Assembly (NCBI GenBank): GCA_021773835.1
Contig: JAJFJQ010000051.1
Span: 310,001-374,000, forward strand
Direction of reading: 5' to 3'
Length of the DNA stretch: 64,000 bases
Source: Gammaproteobacteria bacterium
GTDB taxonomy: Bacteria; Pseudomonadota; Gammaproteobacteria; Ga0077536
The translations under genes and the position numbers were made by a program. Under the pieces are notes generated by a model that had not been told where the DNA came from, searched no databases, and saw only the letters and a list, made by a program, of their open reading frames with translations. Shown here piece by piece: positions 25,854 through 34,884 of this stretch; position 1 is the first letter of the stretch; every line of letters begins with the position of its first letter.

Positions 25854-26270
25854 GTGGCATACGCGGACGATAATATTTTCGCCAAGATCCTACGTGATGA
25901 GATCCCGTCGTTTAAGGTCTACGACGATGAGCATACACTCGCCTTCATGGACGTAATGCCCCAGGCTCCAGGTCACACCTTGGTGATTCCAAAGTATTCG
26001 GCGGAAAATTTGCTTGATGTCGACCCTGACTTTTTGGCCGCAACAATTCAAGTTACGCAAAAAGTGGCGGGGGCGGTTAAGAGGGCGTTCGATGCCCCTG
26101 GCATCATGATTGCGCAGCTTAACGGTAGTGCGGCCGGGCAAACGGTCTTTCACCTGCACTTTCACATCATTCCGCGCCACGACGGCGTCGACTTCAAGCT
26201 ACACGCGCGGGAGATGGAAGACGCGGGCGTGCTTGAAGACCATGCGCAGCGGATCCGTACCGCGCTCTAG
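25854..26270 (+). CDS. HIT family protein
   Basis: A 138-residue HIT-domain protein (nucleotide hydrolase or transferase of the Hint type). The catalytic histidine triad is HLHFHIIP near residue 100, and the N-terminal segment FAKILRDEIPSFKVYDDE is characteristic. It starts with GTG at 25854, supported by AGGAGAG 7 nt upstream. Such proteins cleave phosphoramidates such as adenosine 5'-monophosphoramidate. It is single, with a convergent LLM gene 19 nt downstream. Confidence 0.94.
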   Translation: MAYADDNIFAKILRDEIPSFKVYDDEHTLAFMDVMPQAPGHTLVIPKYSAENLLDVDPDFLAATIQVTQKVAGAVKRAFDAPGIMIAQLNGSAAGQTVFHLHFHIIPRHDGVDFKLHAREMEDAGVLEDHAQRIRTAL

Positions 26271-26289
26271 GGGAAAGGGTAGCCTCGAC

Positions 26290-27399
26290 TCAGGACGCAA
26301 TCTGAAGATTGAGATCGACTGGGTTCGTAAGCGGTGTCGTATCCCATTTTTTCAGCTCCGGCAATACGTACTCAGCGAAGCAACGCATATTTCTCTCTGC
26401 TTCGTCGTAGGGCATGCCAGCGTAACTGAGATTGCAGGTAAGTAGATTCATGTCGATGATTTCGCGGATGTAGGCGATTTTCTCGATTACCTGCTTCGGT
26501 GTTCCCCACGGCATCAGTTCGGTGAAGTCTTTTGCCGCGCCATCGAGACCATGTTTTTCGATATATTTTCCTACGTTCTTGTAGAACTCGTAGCCTTTTT
26601 GCGTCCCAAATTTCTCGCCGGCCATTTCGTAGTGCTTCATCGCTGTGTGGTAGTAGGCGCCGATCCATTTGTAGGCCATCTCTTCTGCCCGGCCGGCATC
26701 CTTATCAACGAAGAAAAAGCCGCCACACACTGGTTGTGGTGCGGCACATCCATTTTCTTTTTCGTAAACGCCGCGATAGATCGCGAAGTCTTGTTCTACA
26801 ACTTCCCAAGGTTTCTGAGGAATAACCAATAGTCCGACCCCAAGGCGTGCCATGATCGGCATTGATTCCGGTGAGACTGCGGCGGCATAGCTGCGACCTT
26901 TAAATGACTTTAGCGGTTGCGGTCGAATATCGCGCCGTGGTTGTTGGATCGTTGCCCCACCTTCGAGATAACCCTGCTCTAAACCTTCAAGTAGGAGTTC
27001 CGCGTATTCGACGAAACGCTCACGGCCTTCACCTTGATCAATGCGAAAACCTTCGTATTCTATGTTACCAAGGCCACGGCCAAGCCCGAGTATCATGCGG
27101 CCACCGGAGAGATGATCAAGCATCGACACTTGTTCGGCTACGCGCATTGGGTCATGCCATGGCAATACAATGACGCTGGTACCGAGCTTTGCGTGTTTCG
27201 TTTTCGCTGCCATATAGGTCAGAAATTGAACCGGATCGGGACACATCGTGTAGTCCGTAAAGTGATGCTCAATAGACCACACGGACTCGAAGCCTAGGGG
27301 TTCGGCCAGCTCCGCCAGCCTCAATTCTTCGCGGTAGACTTCTGCGTCCGGCAAGCGATTACCGGGGTTTTGAAAGATAGGTGAGTAGCCGACGTGCAT
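26290..27399 (-). CDS. LLM class flavin-dependent oxidoreductase
   Basis: A 369-residue luciferase-like TIM-barrel enzyme. Family segments include the N-terminal SVWSIEHHFTDY, LGTSVIVLPWHDPMRVAEQ, and LSGGRMILGLGRG, which forms the flavin pocket. Members use FMNH2 or coenzyme F420 to oxygenate or dehydrogenate small molecules. AAAGGA lies just upstream of the ATG. It stands apart from other genes and its substrate is unknown. It is one of five such enzymes in the window. Confidence 0.9.
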   Translation of the reverse strand: MHVGYSPIFQNPGNRLPDAEVYREELRLAELAEPLGFESVWSIEHHFTDYTMCPDPVQFLTYMAAKTKHAKLGTSVIVLPWHDPMRVAEQVSMLDHLSGGRMILGLGRGLGNIEYEGFRIDQGEGRERFVEYAELLLEGLEQGYLEGGATIQQPRRDIRPQPLKSFKGRSYAAAVSPESMPIMARLGVGLLVIPQKPWEVVEQDFAIYRGVYEKENGCAAPQPVCGGFFFVDKDAGRAEEMAYKWIGAYYHTAMKHYEMAGEKFGTQKGYEFYKNVGKYIEKHGLDGAAKDFTELMPWGTPKQVIEKIAYIREIIDMNLLTCNLSYAGMPYDEAERNMRCFAEYVLPELKKWDTTPLTNPVDLNLQIAS

Positions 27400-27489
27400 G
27401 ATGATCCTTTAAACGATTATGCGACGGCGAAATGTACCACGATTGGGATCAGAAGCTGAATTAGAACTCGGAGATTCCAGTTCACTCAG

Positions 27490-28341
27490 CTATTTTTTGC
27501 CCATCATGCCTTGAATTGCGCCGGGAATATCCGCCGGAAATACGACGGACTTGGCATTCTCGGATTGCGACAAGGCTTGGAGAGAGCCGATGTATTTCTC
27601 ACCTAAGAGGTAGACAACTGGCATCTCTTTTTCGCCGATCGCTTCAGTCACAAGTTGAATAGCGCGTTGACTAGCTTTGGCCAAAATGACCTGCGCCTCG
27701 GCTTCGCGTTTCGATGCTTCGAGTTCTCCTTCCGCTTTCAGAATGGCCGCCTGTTTATCACCATCTGCCCGCGTTACTGTAGCGCGCCGGGCGCGTTCAG
27801 CTGCGGCTTGTTCTTCCATTGCTTGCTGCATCGTTGATGATGGGTTGACGTCCTGGATCTCGACCGTCTTCAAGGTGATACCCCAGTCTGCAATATCATC
27901 GGAGATGGCTGTTTTCAATTTAGCCTTGATATGCTCGCGCGACGATAGCGCATCATCCAAGGTCATTTCACCGACAATCGAACGTAGCGATGTTTGCACC
28001 AGCGTCTGGATCGCAATGACGTAATCTTCGACGCCGTAAACGGCCTTTTCGGGCGCTATTATGTTGATGTAGGCGACCGCGTTTGTGATAAGAACGGCGT
28101 TGTCTTTGGTGATGACCTCTTGTGATGGAATATCGAGCACGATGTCTTTCGTTGTGATCTTATAGGCGACGACATCGATGTATGGAATGATGAAATTGAG
28201 CCCCGGATTTAGAGAAGAACTAAATTTTCCGAGGCGTTGGACAACCCACTTATAACCTTGGGGTACCTGACGCACGCCCTTCAGTGCGGTGACGATTACG
28301 AAGGCGGCAATTGCAAATGTAATTAAGAGACCTGGTTCCAT
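27490..28341 (-). CDS. qmcA: SPFH/stomatin-like membrane protein (QmcA type)
   Basis: A 283-residue prohibitin-homology protein: an N-terminal membrane anchor (LLITFAIAAFVIVTAL), then an SPFH domain (VPQGYKWVVQRLGKF, PGLNFIIPYID) and a coiled-coil region rich in Ala, Glu and Arg (EEQAAAERARRATVTRADGD). These form membrane microdomain oligomers and often interact with FtsH-type proteases. It follows the NfeD-like gene by 26 nt, a conserved pair (YbbK-YbbJ of E. coli). Confidence 0.9.
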   Translation of the reverse strand: MEPGLLITFAIAAFVIVTALKGVRQVPQGYKWVVQRLGKFSSSLNPGLNFIIPYIDVVAYKITTKDIVLDIPSQEVITKDNAVLITNAVAYINIIAPEKAVYGVEDYVIAIQTLVQTSLRSIVGEMTLDDALSSREHIKAKLKTAISDDIADWGITLKTVEIQDVNPSSTMQQAMEEQAAAERARRATVTRADGDKQAAILKAEGELEASKREAEAQVILAKASQRAIQLVTEAIGEKEMPVVYLLGEKYIGSLQALSQSENAKSVVFPADIPGAIQGMMGKK

Positions 28342-28367
28342 CTTTTTACTCCGTTGTTATCTGTGCT

Positions 28368-28838
28368 CTATTCTGAGTTCGTCGTCACATACTTATTGAC
28401 GATCAAGGCGTTGCCCGACACATCCGTCACGGTGACTTTGTCGCCAACGGCCAATGCGTCCTGCGAAATAATTATCCACTCATCGTTGCCTAAAATCGGT
28501 GCGGGGAAACGTAGCTTTCCCCGCTTGTCTGCACTTGGGGCGACTAATACGACGCCAACCTCACCGGTAATAGCTTCCTTCGACAACCCTGCTTTTGTTT
28601 TATCGATCGATAAGGGTTTTAAATACTTAAACCATCCAAAGGCAAGGACTGAAGACAAAACTGTCCAGATCAGTATTTGCCAAGTCGTCGTGAGGTCGGG
28701 CATGACATAGAGCAAAACACCTACTACAACGGCGGCAGCACCGAACCATAGGACGAAAAACGTGGCCAGAAATATCTCGCCAATCACCAGCGCGATCCCA
28801 AACACAATCCAATGCCATGGGAGAATTTCAAATGTCAT
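28368..28838 (-). CDS. NfeD-like membrane protein
   Basis: A 156-residue protein with about three hydrophobic helices in the first 75 residues and a C-terminal OB-fold NfeD domain (GEVGVVLVAPSADKRGKLRF...DKVTVTDVSGNALIV). NfeD proteins pair with stomatin-like proteins, here the downstream QmcA-type gene, and tune their assembly. Equivalent to YbbJ in enterobacteria. Confidence 0.88.
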   Translation of the reverse strand: MTFEILPWHWIVFGIALVIGEIFLATFFVLWFGAAAVVVGVLLYVMPDLTTTWQILIWTVLSSVLAFGWFKYLKPLSIDKTKAGLSKEAITGEVGVVLVAPSADKRGKLRFPAPILGNDEWIIISQDALAVGDKVTVTDVSGNALIVNKYVTTNSE

Positions 28839-28882
28839 TTATAGGCTCCTTCGGTTTAGTCGTGCCAAGATCGTGGATCAGT

Positions 28883-29770
28883 TTATGGGTTGATGGCGTT
28901 GGCGCCTGTTAGATCCGGATTCGCGCTCTCCCACGCCGCGCGTGGATTCGCCGCCTTCCAGCGGCTGGCATAGCCGTGCATCGTATCGAACGTTATGTCC
29001 TGCGCGCTGAAATGCGCCAATAGCCGCTCTAACATCAACATGCGATTACCGCGCCCGATCGTTTGCGGATGCAGGGTTAAGATAAAAACACCGCCTTCGC
29101 TGTTAGCTAAGGCGTAGTCAAAGTCGCCGCGCCAGATCTCTTCGACAGCGCTCGGCGCGTTCAGCCCCTGATTAAATCCTGGTACATGGTCCGACACCGG
29201 AAAATCGTCGAGGCCCCAGCTTACGGGCAACTCGACAAGGTCAGTCACGCGACCGAATTCATACGCCGTATCGAGAGACCAGCGGTCACCGGTGCGTAAA
29301 TAATAGGGGTAGCAATCGTGGCCCATACAACTTGAGTCATATTCGAAGCCGTATTCGTTCAGCAAATCAACCGTCCGTTTACTGAAACCCCAAGATGGGG
29401 AGCGATATCCACTCGGGTGTACCTGTGCGACCCGTTCGAGTGCGCGAAGCCCTTCATCAAGGTTTCGTCGTTCTCCGTCATCGTCGAAATGTGCCGGATT
29501 CTCATGCACCCAACCATGATGCACGATTTCGTGTCCGCGTTCGCAGATGCTGGCGACGATTTTGGGGTAAGCGTAGGCGGTGTGACCCGGTACAGCGAAA
29601 CTCGAATGCATCTCAAAGTTATCGAGTAGGTCGAGGATGCGCGGTACTGCAACCGCGCCGAATTGTCCACGTGAGATCGTGCTTGGGTTTTGCGACTTGG
29701 CGGAACCGACCCATGACGACATGCCATCAAAATCAAATGTTATGCAGCACGTGAGCTTCGATGATGTCAC
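28883..29770 (-). CDS. polysaccharide deacetylase family protein (PgdA/PuuE type)
   Basis: A 295-residue NodB-homology hydrolase without signal peptide. It has CITFDFDGMSSW at the start (catalytic Asp and metal-binding Asp), HEIVHHGWVHENP carrying the metal-binding His pair, GYRSPSWGFS, and a late HP motif (LTLHPQTIGR). The combination matches the cytoplasmic-type group that includes H. pylori HP0310 and allantoinase-like PuuE proteins, which act on peptidoglycan or cyclic amides. Which of these applies is open. Confidence 0.85.
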   Translation of the reverse strand: MTSSKLTCCITFDFDGMSSWVGSAKSQNPSTISRGQFGAVAVPRILDLLDNFEMHSSFAVPGHTAYAYPKIVASICERGHEIVHHGWVHENPAHFDDDGERRNLDEGLRALERVAQVHPSGYRSPSWGFSKRTVDLLNEYGFEYDSSCMGHDCYPYYLRTGDRWSLDTAYEFGRVTDLVELPVSWGLDDFPVSDHVPGFNQGLNAPSAVEEIWRGDFDYALANSEGGVFILTLHPQTIGRGNRMLMLERLLAHFSAQDITFDTMHGYASRWKAANPRAAWESANPDLTGANAINP

Positions 29771-29796
29771 TAGAGTGGCCTGCAGTGTTTCTAGAC

Positions 29797-29823
29797 GTCA
29801 TACCGGGCTTGACCCGGTATCCA
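29797..29823. repeat. REP-like palindrome
   Basis: ATACCGGG (29801-29808) and CCCGGTAT (29814-29821) form a perfect 8-bp stem with loop CTTGA, preceded by CGTC. The reverse complement matches the consensus of the repeats at 23502 and 43731 (ends TGACG). It lies in the 182-nt gap between the deacetylase and the carboxylase gene, which holds nothing else recognised. Confidence 0.65.
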
Positions 29824-29952
29824 ATCGATCACGCCACCATAGACAGACATTTTTGTAGTGGATCTGATGGGCGCTAGTTGTTCCAACAACCCATTCACAT
29901 CTTCTGCGTCCCCGAAGGTCGAAAATCTAAATTGACCGTTCATAACTCAACG

Positions 29953-31782
29953 CTACCATACATCGACGAATCGGCGTGCTTCGCGCGTTCTCGGCCCGGC
30001 GGAACGTTTACCGCGAACTAACCATTTGCGTGTTTCGGCGGGATCGATAACGGCATCGATCTCGAATGCGGTTGCGACGGACACGGCCTTACCTTTTTCA
30101 TACATACGCGCGAGTAACTGTTCATATAACGTATTACGTTCATCTTCGTTTGCTGCTGCTGCCAATTCCTTGCTAAACCCGAGTTCGACCGCACCTTCAA
30201 GCCCCATCGGTCCCATCTCAGCCGTCGGCCACGCGATAGTAAAGAAGGGTTGATGAAAACTACCACCGGCCATTGCTTGCGCACCGAGCCCATAACCTTT
30301 GCGCACGATAATGGTGAACAAAGGCACAGATAGATTCGCGGTGGCGACAATCAGCCGTGACCCGCGGCGTACCGCCGCGGTTTTTTCGCTTTCCGGTCCG
30401 ACCATAAAACCCGGGCAATCGCATAAAGAGATCACGGGCAAGCCGTACGCCTCACAAAGTTGCAAGAAGCGACCGCCTTTTTCGCCGCCGTCACCATCGA
30501 TGGCGCCACCCAATCGACTCGGGTCATTGGCAATTAAACCGAAAGGATGACCTTCAACGCGTACCAGCGCGGTGACGAGGCCGCTACCGTAGTCGGGTCG
30601 TAGTTCAATGACCGAGTCGACATCAGCGAGCGCGGTAATCACGGCGCGGATATCGTATATGCGCATGCGGTTTTCCGGCACCAGATGACGCAACAAGCGT
30701 TGGTCCCCCGCCGACCAATTTTGTGTCGTACCTTGGAAAAAGCCCAAGATTTGGCGGGTCACTGCGGTTGCATCCAGTTCATCCTCGCACGCAACGTCGA
30801 CCACACCGTTGGTGGTCTGTACATCGATCGGGCCGATGTCTTCTGGCGTGTATTTTCCAAGCCCGCCACCCTCGATCATGGCAGGGCCGGCGAGGCCAAT
30901 GTTTGAATTCTTCGTTGCGATAGTGATGTCGGCGCAACCAAAGATCACTGCGTTGCCTGCAAAGCAGCGTCCTGAGTTGACCGCAATGCGGGGCGCCACG
31001 CCATTCAGCTGGGGCCAGGTCGCAAAGGTCTTGAGGTCGAGCCAGCTCATAATGAGATCATCGGTGTCGACATCTCCGGGGCGACCACCGCCGCCTTCGG
31101 TGAAAAACACCACCGGCGACTGCCATTCTTGCGCGAGCTCAAATAATCGGTCTTTCTTTTTATGGTTGTTGTGCCCTTGGGTTCCGGCCAAAACCGTATA
31201 GTCATACGCAAGTACTGCGCAGCGCGCGGCATGCTCGCCAAATTCCGCGGCATTGACCGTGCCGAACCCGGCAATCATGCCGTCGGCCGGGGTCCGGGCC
31301 ATCAAATCATCCAGCGAGCGCCGGCGGCGTTGCGCGGCAATGGCGAGTGCGCCGTATTCGATAAAGCTATCCGGGTCGCACAGGTCATCGATGTTTTCTC
31401 GCGCGGTGCGACTACCGATTTTACGTCTCCGCGCGGTTGCGTCGGGCCGTGCCGTATCTAGGGTGACGTTATGACGCGCGATAACCTCGTCGAGATCCGC
31501 GCGGCCGGCCGCGATATCGATTGCTGCTGCACTACGTTGGATCGCGTCGCCCTTATCGGCATTGTCAATCACCAAAAGTATGTCGTTTTCATTAACTACG
31601 TCGTCAACCTTAACCGCTATGCTGGCGACGGTCCCACCGACGTCGGCTTCGATCACATGATGCATTTTCATCGCTTCAAGCACGGCGACTTGCTGACCTG
31701 GTTTGATTACAGCGCCAGCTTCAACGTCAATACTGATGACACTAGCAGCCATCGGGGCGGTAATTGCAGTAGGAGTAGTCAT
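29953..31782 (-). CDS. biotinyl domain-carboxyltransferase fusion (acyl-CoA carboxylase type)
   Basis: A 609-residue protein joining a biotin carrier to a carboxyltransferase. Residues 1-72 form a biotinyl domain with the biotinylation motif EAMKMHH (K39). From about 110 a crotonase-fold carboxyltransferase pair follows (FIEYGALAIAAQRRRR, FTEGGGGRPGD, GGGLGKYTPEDIGP, CDCPGFMVGPESEKTAAVRRGSR split). Known acyl-CoA carboxylases usually carry the biotinyl domain at the C-terminus of the biotin carboxylase subunit, so an N-terminal biotinyl domain on the carboxyltransferase is unusual. A biotin carboxylase partner is not in the window. It follows the RutB-like gene by 13 nt. Confidence 0.88.
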   Translation of the reverse strand: MTTPTAITAPMAASVISIDVEAGAVIKPGQQVAVLEAMKMHHVIEADVGGTVASIAVKVDDVVNENDILLVIDNADKGDAIQRSAAAIDIAAGRADLDEVIARHNVTLDTARPDATARRRKIGSRTARENIDDLCDPDSFIEYGALAIAAQRRRRSLDDLMARTPADGMIAGFGTVNAAEFGEHAARCAVLAYDYTVLAGTQGHNNHKKKDRLFELAQEWQSPVVFFTEGGGGRPGDVDTDDLIMSWLDLKTFATWPQLNGVAPRIAVNSGRCFAGNAVIFGCADITIATKNSNIGLAGPAMIEGGGLGKYTPEDIGPIDVQTTNGVVDVACEDELDATAVTRQILGFFQGTTQNWSAGDQRLLRHLVPENRMRIYDIRAVITALADVDSVIELRPDYGSGLVTALVRVEGHPFGLIANDPSRLGGAIDGDGGEKGGRFLQLCEAYGLPVISLCDCPGFMVGPESEKTAAVRRGSRLIVATANLSVPLFTIIVRKGYGLGAQAMAGGSFHQPFFTIAWPTAEMGPMGLEGAVELGFSKELAAAANEDERNTLYEQLLARMYEKGKAVSVATAFEIDAVIDPAETRKWLVRGKRSAGPRTREARRFVDVW

Positions 31783-31795
31783 AGTAAAGTGGTCA

Positions 31796-32473
31796 CTAGC
31801 GTTGTGCGTTGAATGCGGTCGTTACGCTTGCCGTGTCGCTCACCCAGCCGAAGATATTCTCGCAATTCCACAAGGTCGCATCGCGACAAAAATCTGGCCC
31901 CGTGTGATTGATAGCGTCTTCGATCAGTATGGGCCAATACTCGCCGAAGAAGGCGTCGCGCGCGGTGCTTTCTACACAGATATTGGTAGCAATCCCAGAA
32001 AAGAACAAAAAGCGAATGTCTTCATTGCGCAATATATTGTCGAGGCCCGTACCGACGAAGCCGCTGTAGCGCGGTTTTCGGATCAGCAAGTCGCCGGGCT
32101 GCGGCTTGAGCTCATCGACGATCTGCCAATCCCAAGTACCGTCGATCAACAATTTGCCGGACAGCTCTGGGCGCTCCCGCATCAGCTTCAATCCAAGTTC
32201 CTTGTGGTAGTTAGGAGATGCGGGGCCGCCGGCATCACTGAGATCGGGTTGATAGGTCATCGCGAGATAAATCACCTTCACCTGAGCCTCGCGCGCGGTG
32301 TCCAATAATTTCGCGTTGACATCGATCACCGCGGCAGCCTGGCTCACATCCGCACCGTGTAGATCAAGCATGCCGCCGGGTTTGGCGAATGCGTTTTGCA
32401 TGTCGACGACAATCATCGCCGAGCGGCTAAGTTCAATAGGTATGCTGTCTGGGCGCGCCGATAGCTTTATCAC
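31796..32473 (-). CDS. RutB-like isochorismatase-family amidohydrolase
   Basis: A 225-residue cysteine hydrolase. The start is set at the GTG at 32473, which has GGAG about 7 nt upstream; the longer frame to 32659 is low-quality. It resembles ureidoacrylate amidohydrolase RutB: VVDMQNAFAKPGGMLDLHG at the Asp end, RKPRYSGF with the Lys, and GIATNICVESTARDAFF with the nucleophile Cys. It would hydrolyse a urea-type or carbamoyl amide, releasing ammonia and CO2. It is the first gene of a two-gene operon with the biotinyl-carboxyltransferase, an odd pairing that hints at carboxylation of a urea- or amide-derived intermediate. Confidence 0.85.
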   Translation of the reverse strand: MIKLSARPDSIPIELSRSAMIVVDMQNAFAKPGGMLDLHGADVSQAAAVIDVNAKLLDTAREAQVKVIYLAMTYQPDLSDAGGPASPNYHKELGLKLMRERPELSGKLLIDGTWDWQIVDELKPQPGDLLIRKPRYSGFVGTGLDNILRNEDIRFLFFSGIATNICVESTARDAFFGEYWPILIEDAINHTGPDFCRDATLWNCENIFGWVSDTASVTTAFNAQR

Positions 32474-32748
32474 CGGTGGTCTCCGTCTGGTCAATTTATT
32501 GTCTTTCGGACGATCGTTGCGCGCGGTTTCGCGTGGCAATCTCAGCGTACACATCATATCCGAGTCGCAGGATTGCCGTAATCCCGCGTCAGATGTGCGA
32601 TATGGTGCGCTGCGATGTGTTAGCCGAAATCGTCGCCCTTGTTGGGCACACTCGTCCAAAACTTGCCCAGCCGGGGACAGTCAACTATCGTCGCCCTGGC
32701 GTGTAACGCCGATTGCCCAATAGCACTAGTAAGGGGAGGGTCAAAACG

Positions 32749-34176
32749 ATGAAAAAAGCCGATCTCGATCTCTGTTACCTGACAGCAACCGAGGCGATAA
32801 AGAAGTTTAAATCGCGTGAGCTTTCTCCGGTCGAGTTATGCAAGGCCCTGATGCAACGCAACGAGGAGATTGGGCCTAAGCTGAATGCGACGACGTATAC
32901 TTTTTTCGAGCGGGCCTTAAAGGAGGCGCGCCAGGCCGAGGCGAAGTATAAAAACGCAAAAGCTCGTCGCCTGCGTCCGCTCGAAGGCGTTTGCATCGGG
33001 ATCAAGGATTTTCACTCTGTCAAAGGCGAAATCACGACGTATGGCTCTAAGGCCTTTGCAGATTTCAAACCAGATCAAACTGCGCCAACAGTTGAACGCT
33101 TACTTAAGGCCGGTGCGATCCTTGCTTCGCGCACCACAACCCCGGAGTTTGCGCATTCTGGCGTTACCAAGAGTCCGCTGTGGGGGATCACGCGCAATCC
33201 CTGGAATACCAAATTTACGCCGGGCGGATCGTCCGGCGGAGCTGGGGCCAGTATCGCGGCTGGATTGATGACGATTGCTGACGGAACGGACGGCGGAGGG
33301 TCATGCCGCATACCGGCCAGTCTTAGCGGCTGTGTTGGATACAAGCCGCCGTTTGGCCGAAACCCGATGGATCGTGAACATCCGTTGGAAAACTTACTGC
33401 ACTACGGACCAATGGTGCGCAGTGTCGGCGACGCCGCACTGATGCAGAACGTAATGTCGGGCCAACATGTTGTGGACATTTGTTCATTGCGCGAAAAACA
33501 GGTTTTACCGGAATCTTTCGACTCAATCCGAGGGATGAAGATCGCATTTTCGATGGATCTTGGTTTTTTAGAGATTGCGGAAGACGTTCAGAAGAACACA
33601 AGAGACGCCGTCACAGCCCTACGGCGACTTGGGGCGAAGGTTGAAGAAGTTGATGTCGGTTGGAATTGGGGTGCACTCGATACGTGGATGACACGTTGGG
33701 AAGGTGCGTTCGGTGGCCTCATCGGTGATTTGCTGCCGCGCTGGCGCTACGAGATGACGCCATTTTGTCTAAAAATTGCAGAAAACGGGCTGCAACACAG
33801 CGCTGCGCGATTTTATAACACCAACGCTGGACGTTTTGCGCAATGGCAAACCTTGGGCCCGATATTAGAGAAGTACGATGCCTTGGTGTGCCCTACCTTG
33901 GCGGTTTCGAGTCTTCCAGTTGAGCATGACGATGGCGGAACAGATCTCAGGATCAACGGAAAACCGGTTAGCAACTACGTTGGTTGGAGTTCGACGTGGG
34001 CATTCAACAATATGGCGTGGTGCCCAGTGATGAGCATCCCGAGCGGTTTCGGTAGCGGCGGCATGCCGACCGGATTGCAGATCGTCGGTCGTACCTTCGA
34101 CGACCCGACCGTATTTCGTATCGCGGCGGCGTTTGAAAAATCGCGGCCATGGCTTATCCACCGTCCTAAGATCTGA
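32749..34176 (+). CDS. amidase signature family enzyme
   Basis: A 475-residue amidase. The Ser-cisSer-Lys triad is represented by IGIKDFH (Lys), GGSSGG (cis-Ser) and DGGGSCRIPAS (nucleophile Ser). GGGAGGG lies before the ATG at 32749, so the longer frame from 32713 is rejected. Family members hydrolyse amides or aryl-acyl bonds. It is divergent from the RutB-like gene with a 275-nt gap, and is followed after 39 nt by a GYD protein, a pairing that recurs in uncultured proteobacteria in my recollection but is not verifiable here. Confidence 0.9.
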   Translation: MKKADLDLCYLTATEAIKKFKSRELSPVELCKALMQRNEEIGPKLNATTYTFFERALKEARQAEAKYKNAKARRLRPLEGVCIGIKDFHSVKGEITTYGSKAFADFKPDQTAPTVERLLKAGAILASRTTTPEFAHSGVTKSPLWGITRNPWNTKFTPGGSSGGAGASIAAGLMTIADGTDGGGSCRIPASLSGCVGYKPPFGRNPMDREHPLENLLHYGPMVRSVGDAALMQNVMSGQHVVDICSLREKQVLPESFDSIRGMKIAFSMDLGFLEIAEDVQKNTRDAVTALRRLGAKVEEVDVGWNWGALDTWMTRWEGAFGGLIGDLLPRWRYEMTPFCLKIAENGLQHSAARFYNTNAGRFAQWQTLGPILEKYDALVCPTLAVSSLPVEHDDGGTDLRINGKPVSNYVGWSSTWAFNNMAWCPVMSIPSGFGSGGMPTGLQIVGRTFDDPTVFRIAAAFEKSRPWLIHRPKI

Positions 34177-34215
34177 TTACCCTCGCTACCGCCCACGAAT
34201 TTTCGGAGAAAGTAT

Positions 34216-34536
34216 ATGCGCCGCTACATGATTCAAATCAAATACAATATGAACAGCACCCAAGGTCTCGTAGCCTCGCCGCAAAATCGCGCGCCGCAGG
34301 CGAGCGTGATTATGGAAAAGTTAGGCGGTCGCTTGGTCGACTTTTATTTCACCTTGGGCGATTGGGATGCGGTGATCATCGTCGAACTCGAAAGCGATAT
34401 GCACGCGATGGCCGTGGCGATGGCGGATGTCGCCGGTGGTGTTGGTAATACCAAAGTAACCGCGCTCTACAGCATGACTGAGGCAGAAAGCGCAATGCAA
34501 ATCGCCCAAACAATCGACTACAAGGCTCCGACCTAA
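34216..34536 (+). CDS. GYD domain protein
   Basis: A 106-residue protein of the GYD family, named for a conserved Gly-Tyr/Trp-Asp; here the segment is TLGDWDAVIIVELESD. These small ferredoxin-like-fold proteins have no firm function. GGAG sits 8 nt before the ATG. It is close behind the amidase and probably co-transcribed. Confidence 0.8.
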   Translation: MRRYMIQIKYNMNSTQGLVASPQNRAPQASVIMEKLGGRLVDFYFTLGDWDAVIIVELESDMHAMAVAMADVAGGVGNTKVTALYSMTEAESAMQIAQTIDYKAPT

Positions 34537-34884
34537 CAACTGGTTGGCGGATAATGCGGTCCGAAGGAGCGTGCCACGATGAAGGCCATCGGGCAGGCCC
34601 GAGAAAGTATTTAATGCCTTAGATGTCTCGTATGCGCGGCGGAGGAGGGGCTCAAACTGGAGACCATCTTCGAATCTGGAACTAGCGCTGAAGAACGGGA
34701 GTGTAGGGGTGAGTGTCTCACATTCTCCCATGCTTGGCGTTACCCCTGCCGACCCAAAGGCCGAAGCCCATCACAATCCGGCGCGAACACGTCGAACGCT
34801 GCGATATCAACCGTGTGCGGCGTTCTCATTTGAGAGCGGTGTGCGTGGCATACGAATGCGAATGTTGCCGTTTAAAGTAAAATT
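34537..34884. other. intergenic region without recognised gene
   Basis: A 348-nt gap. Only a 12-codon frame at 34579 and antisense frames of no recognisable character were seen; it could be a decayed gene, but I could not identify one. Confidence 0.4.
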
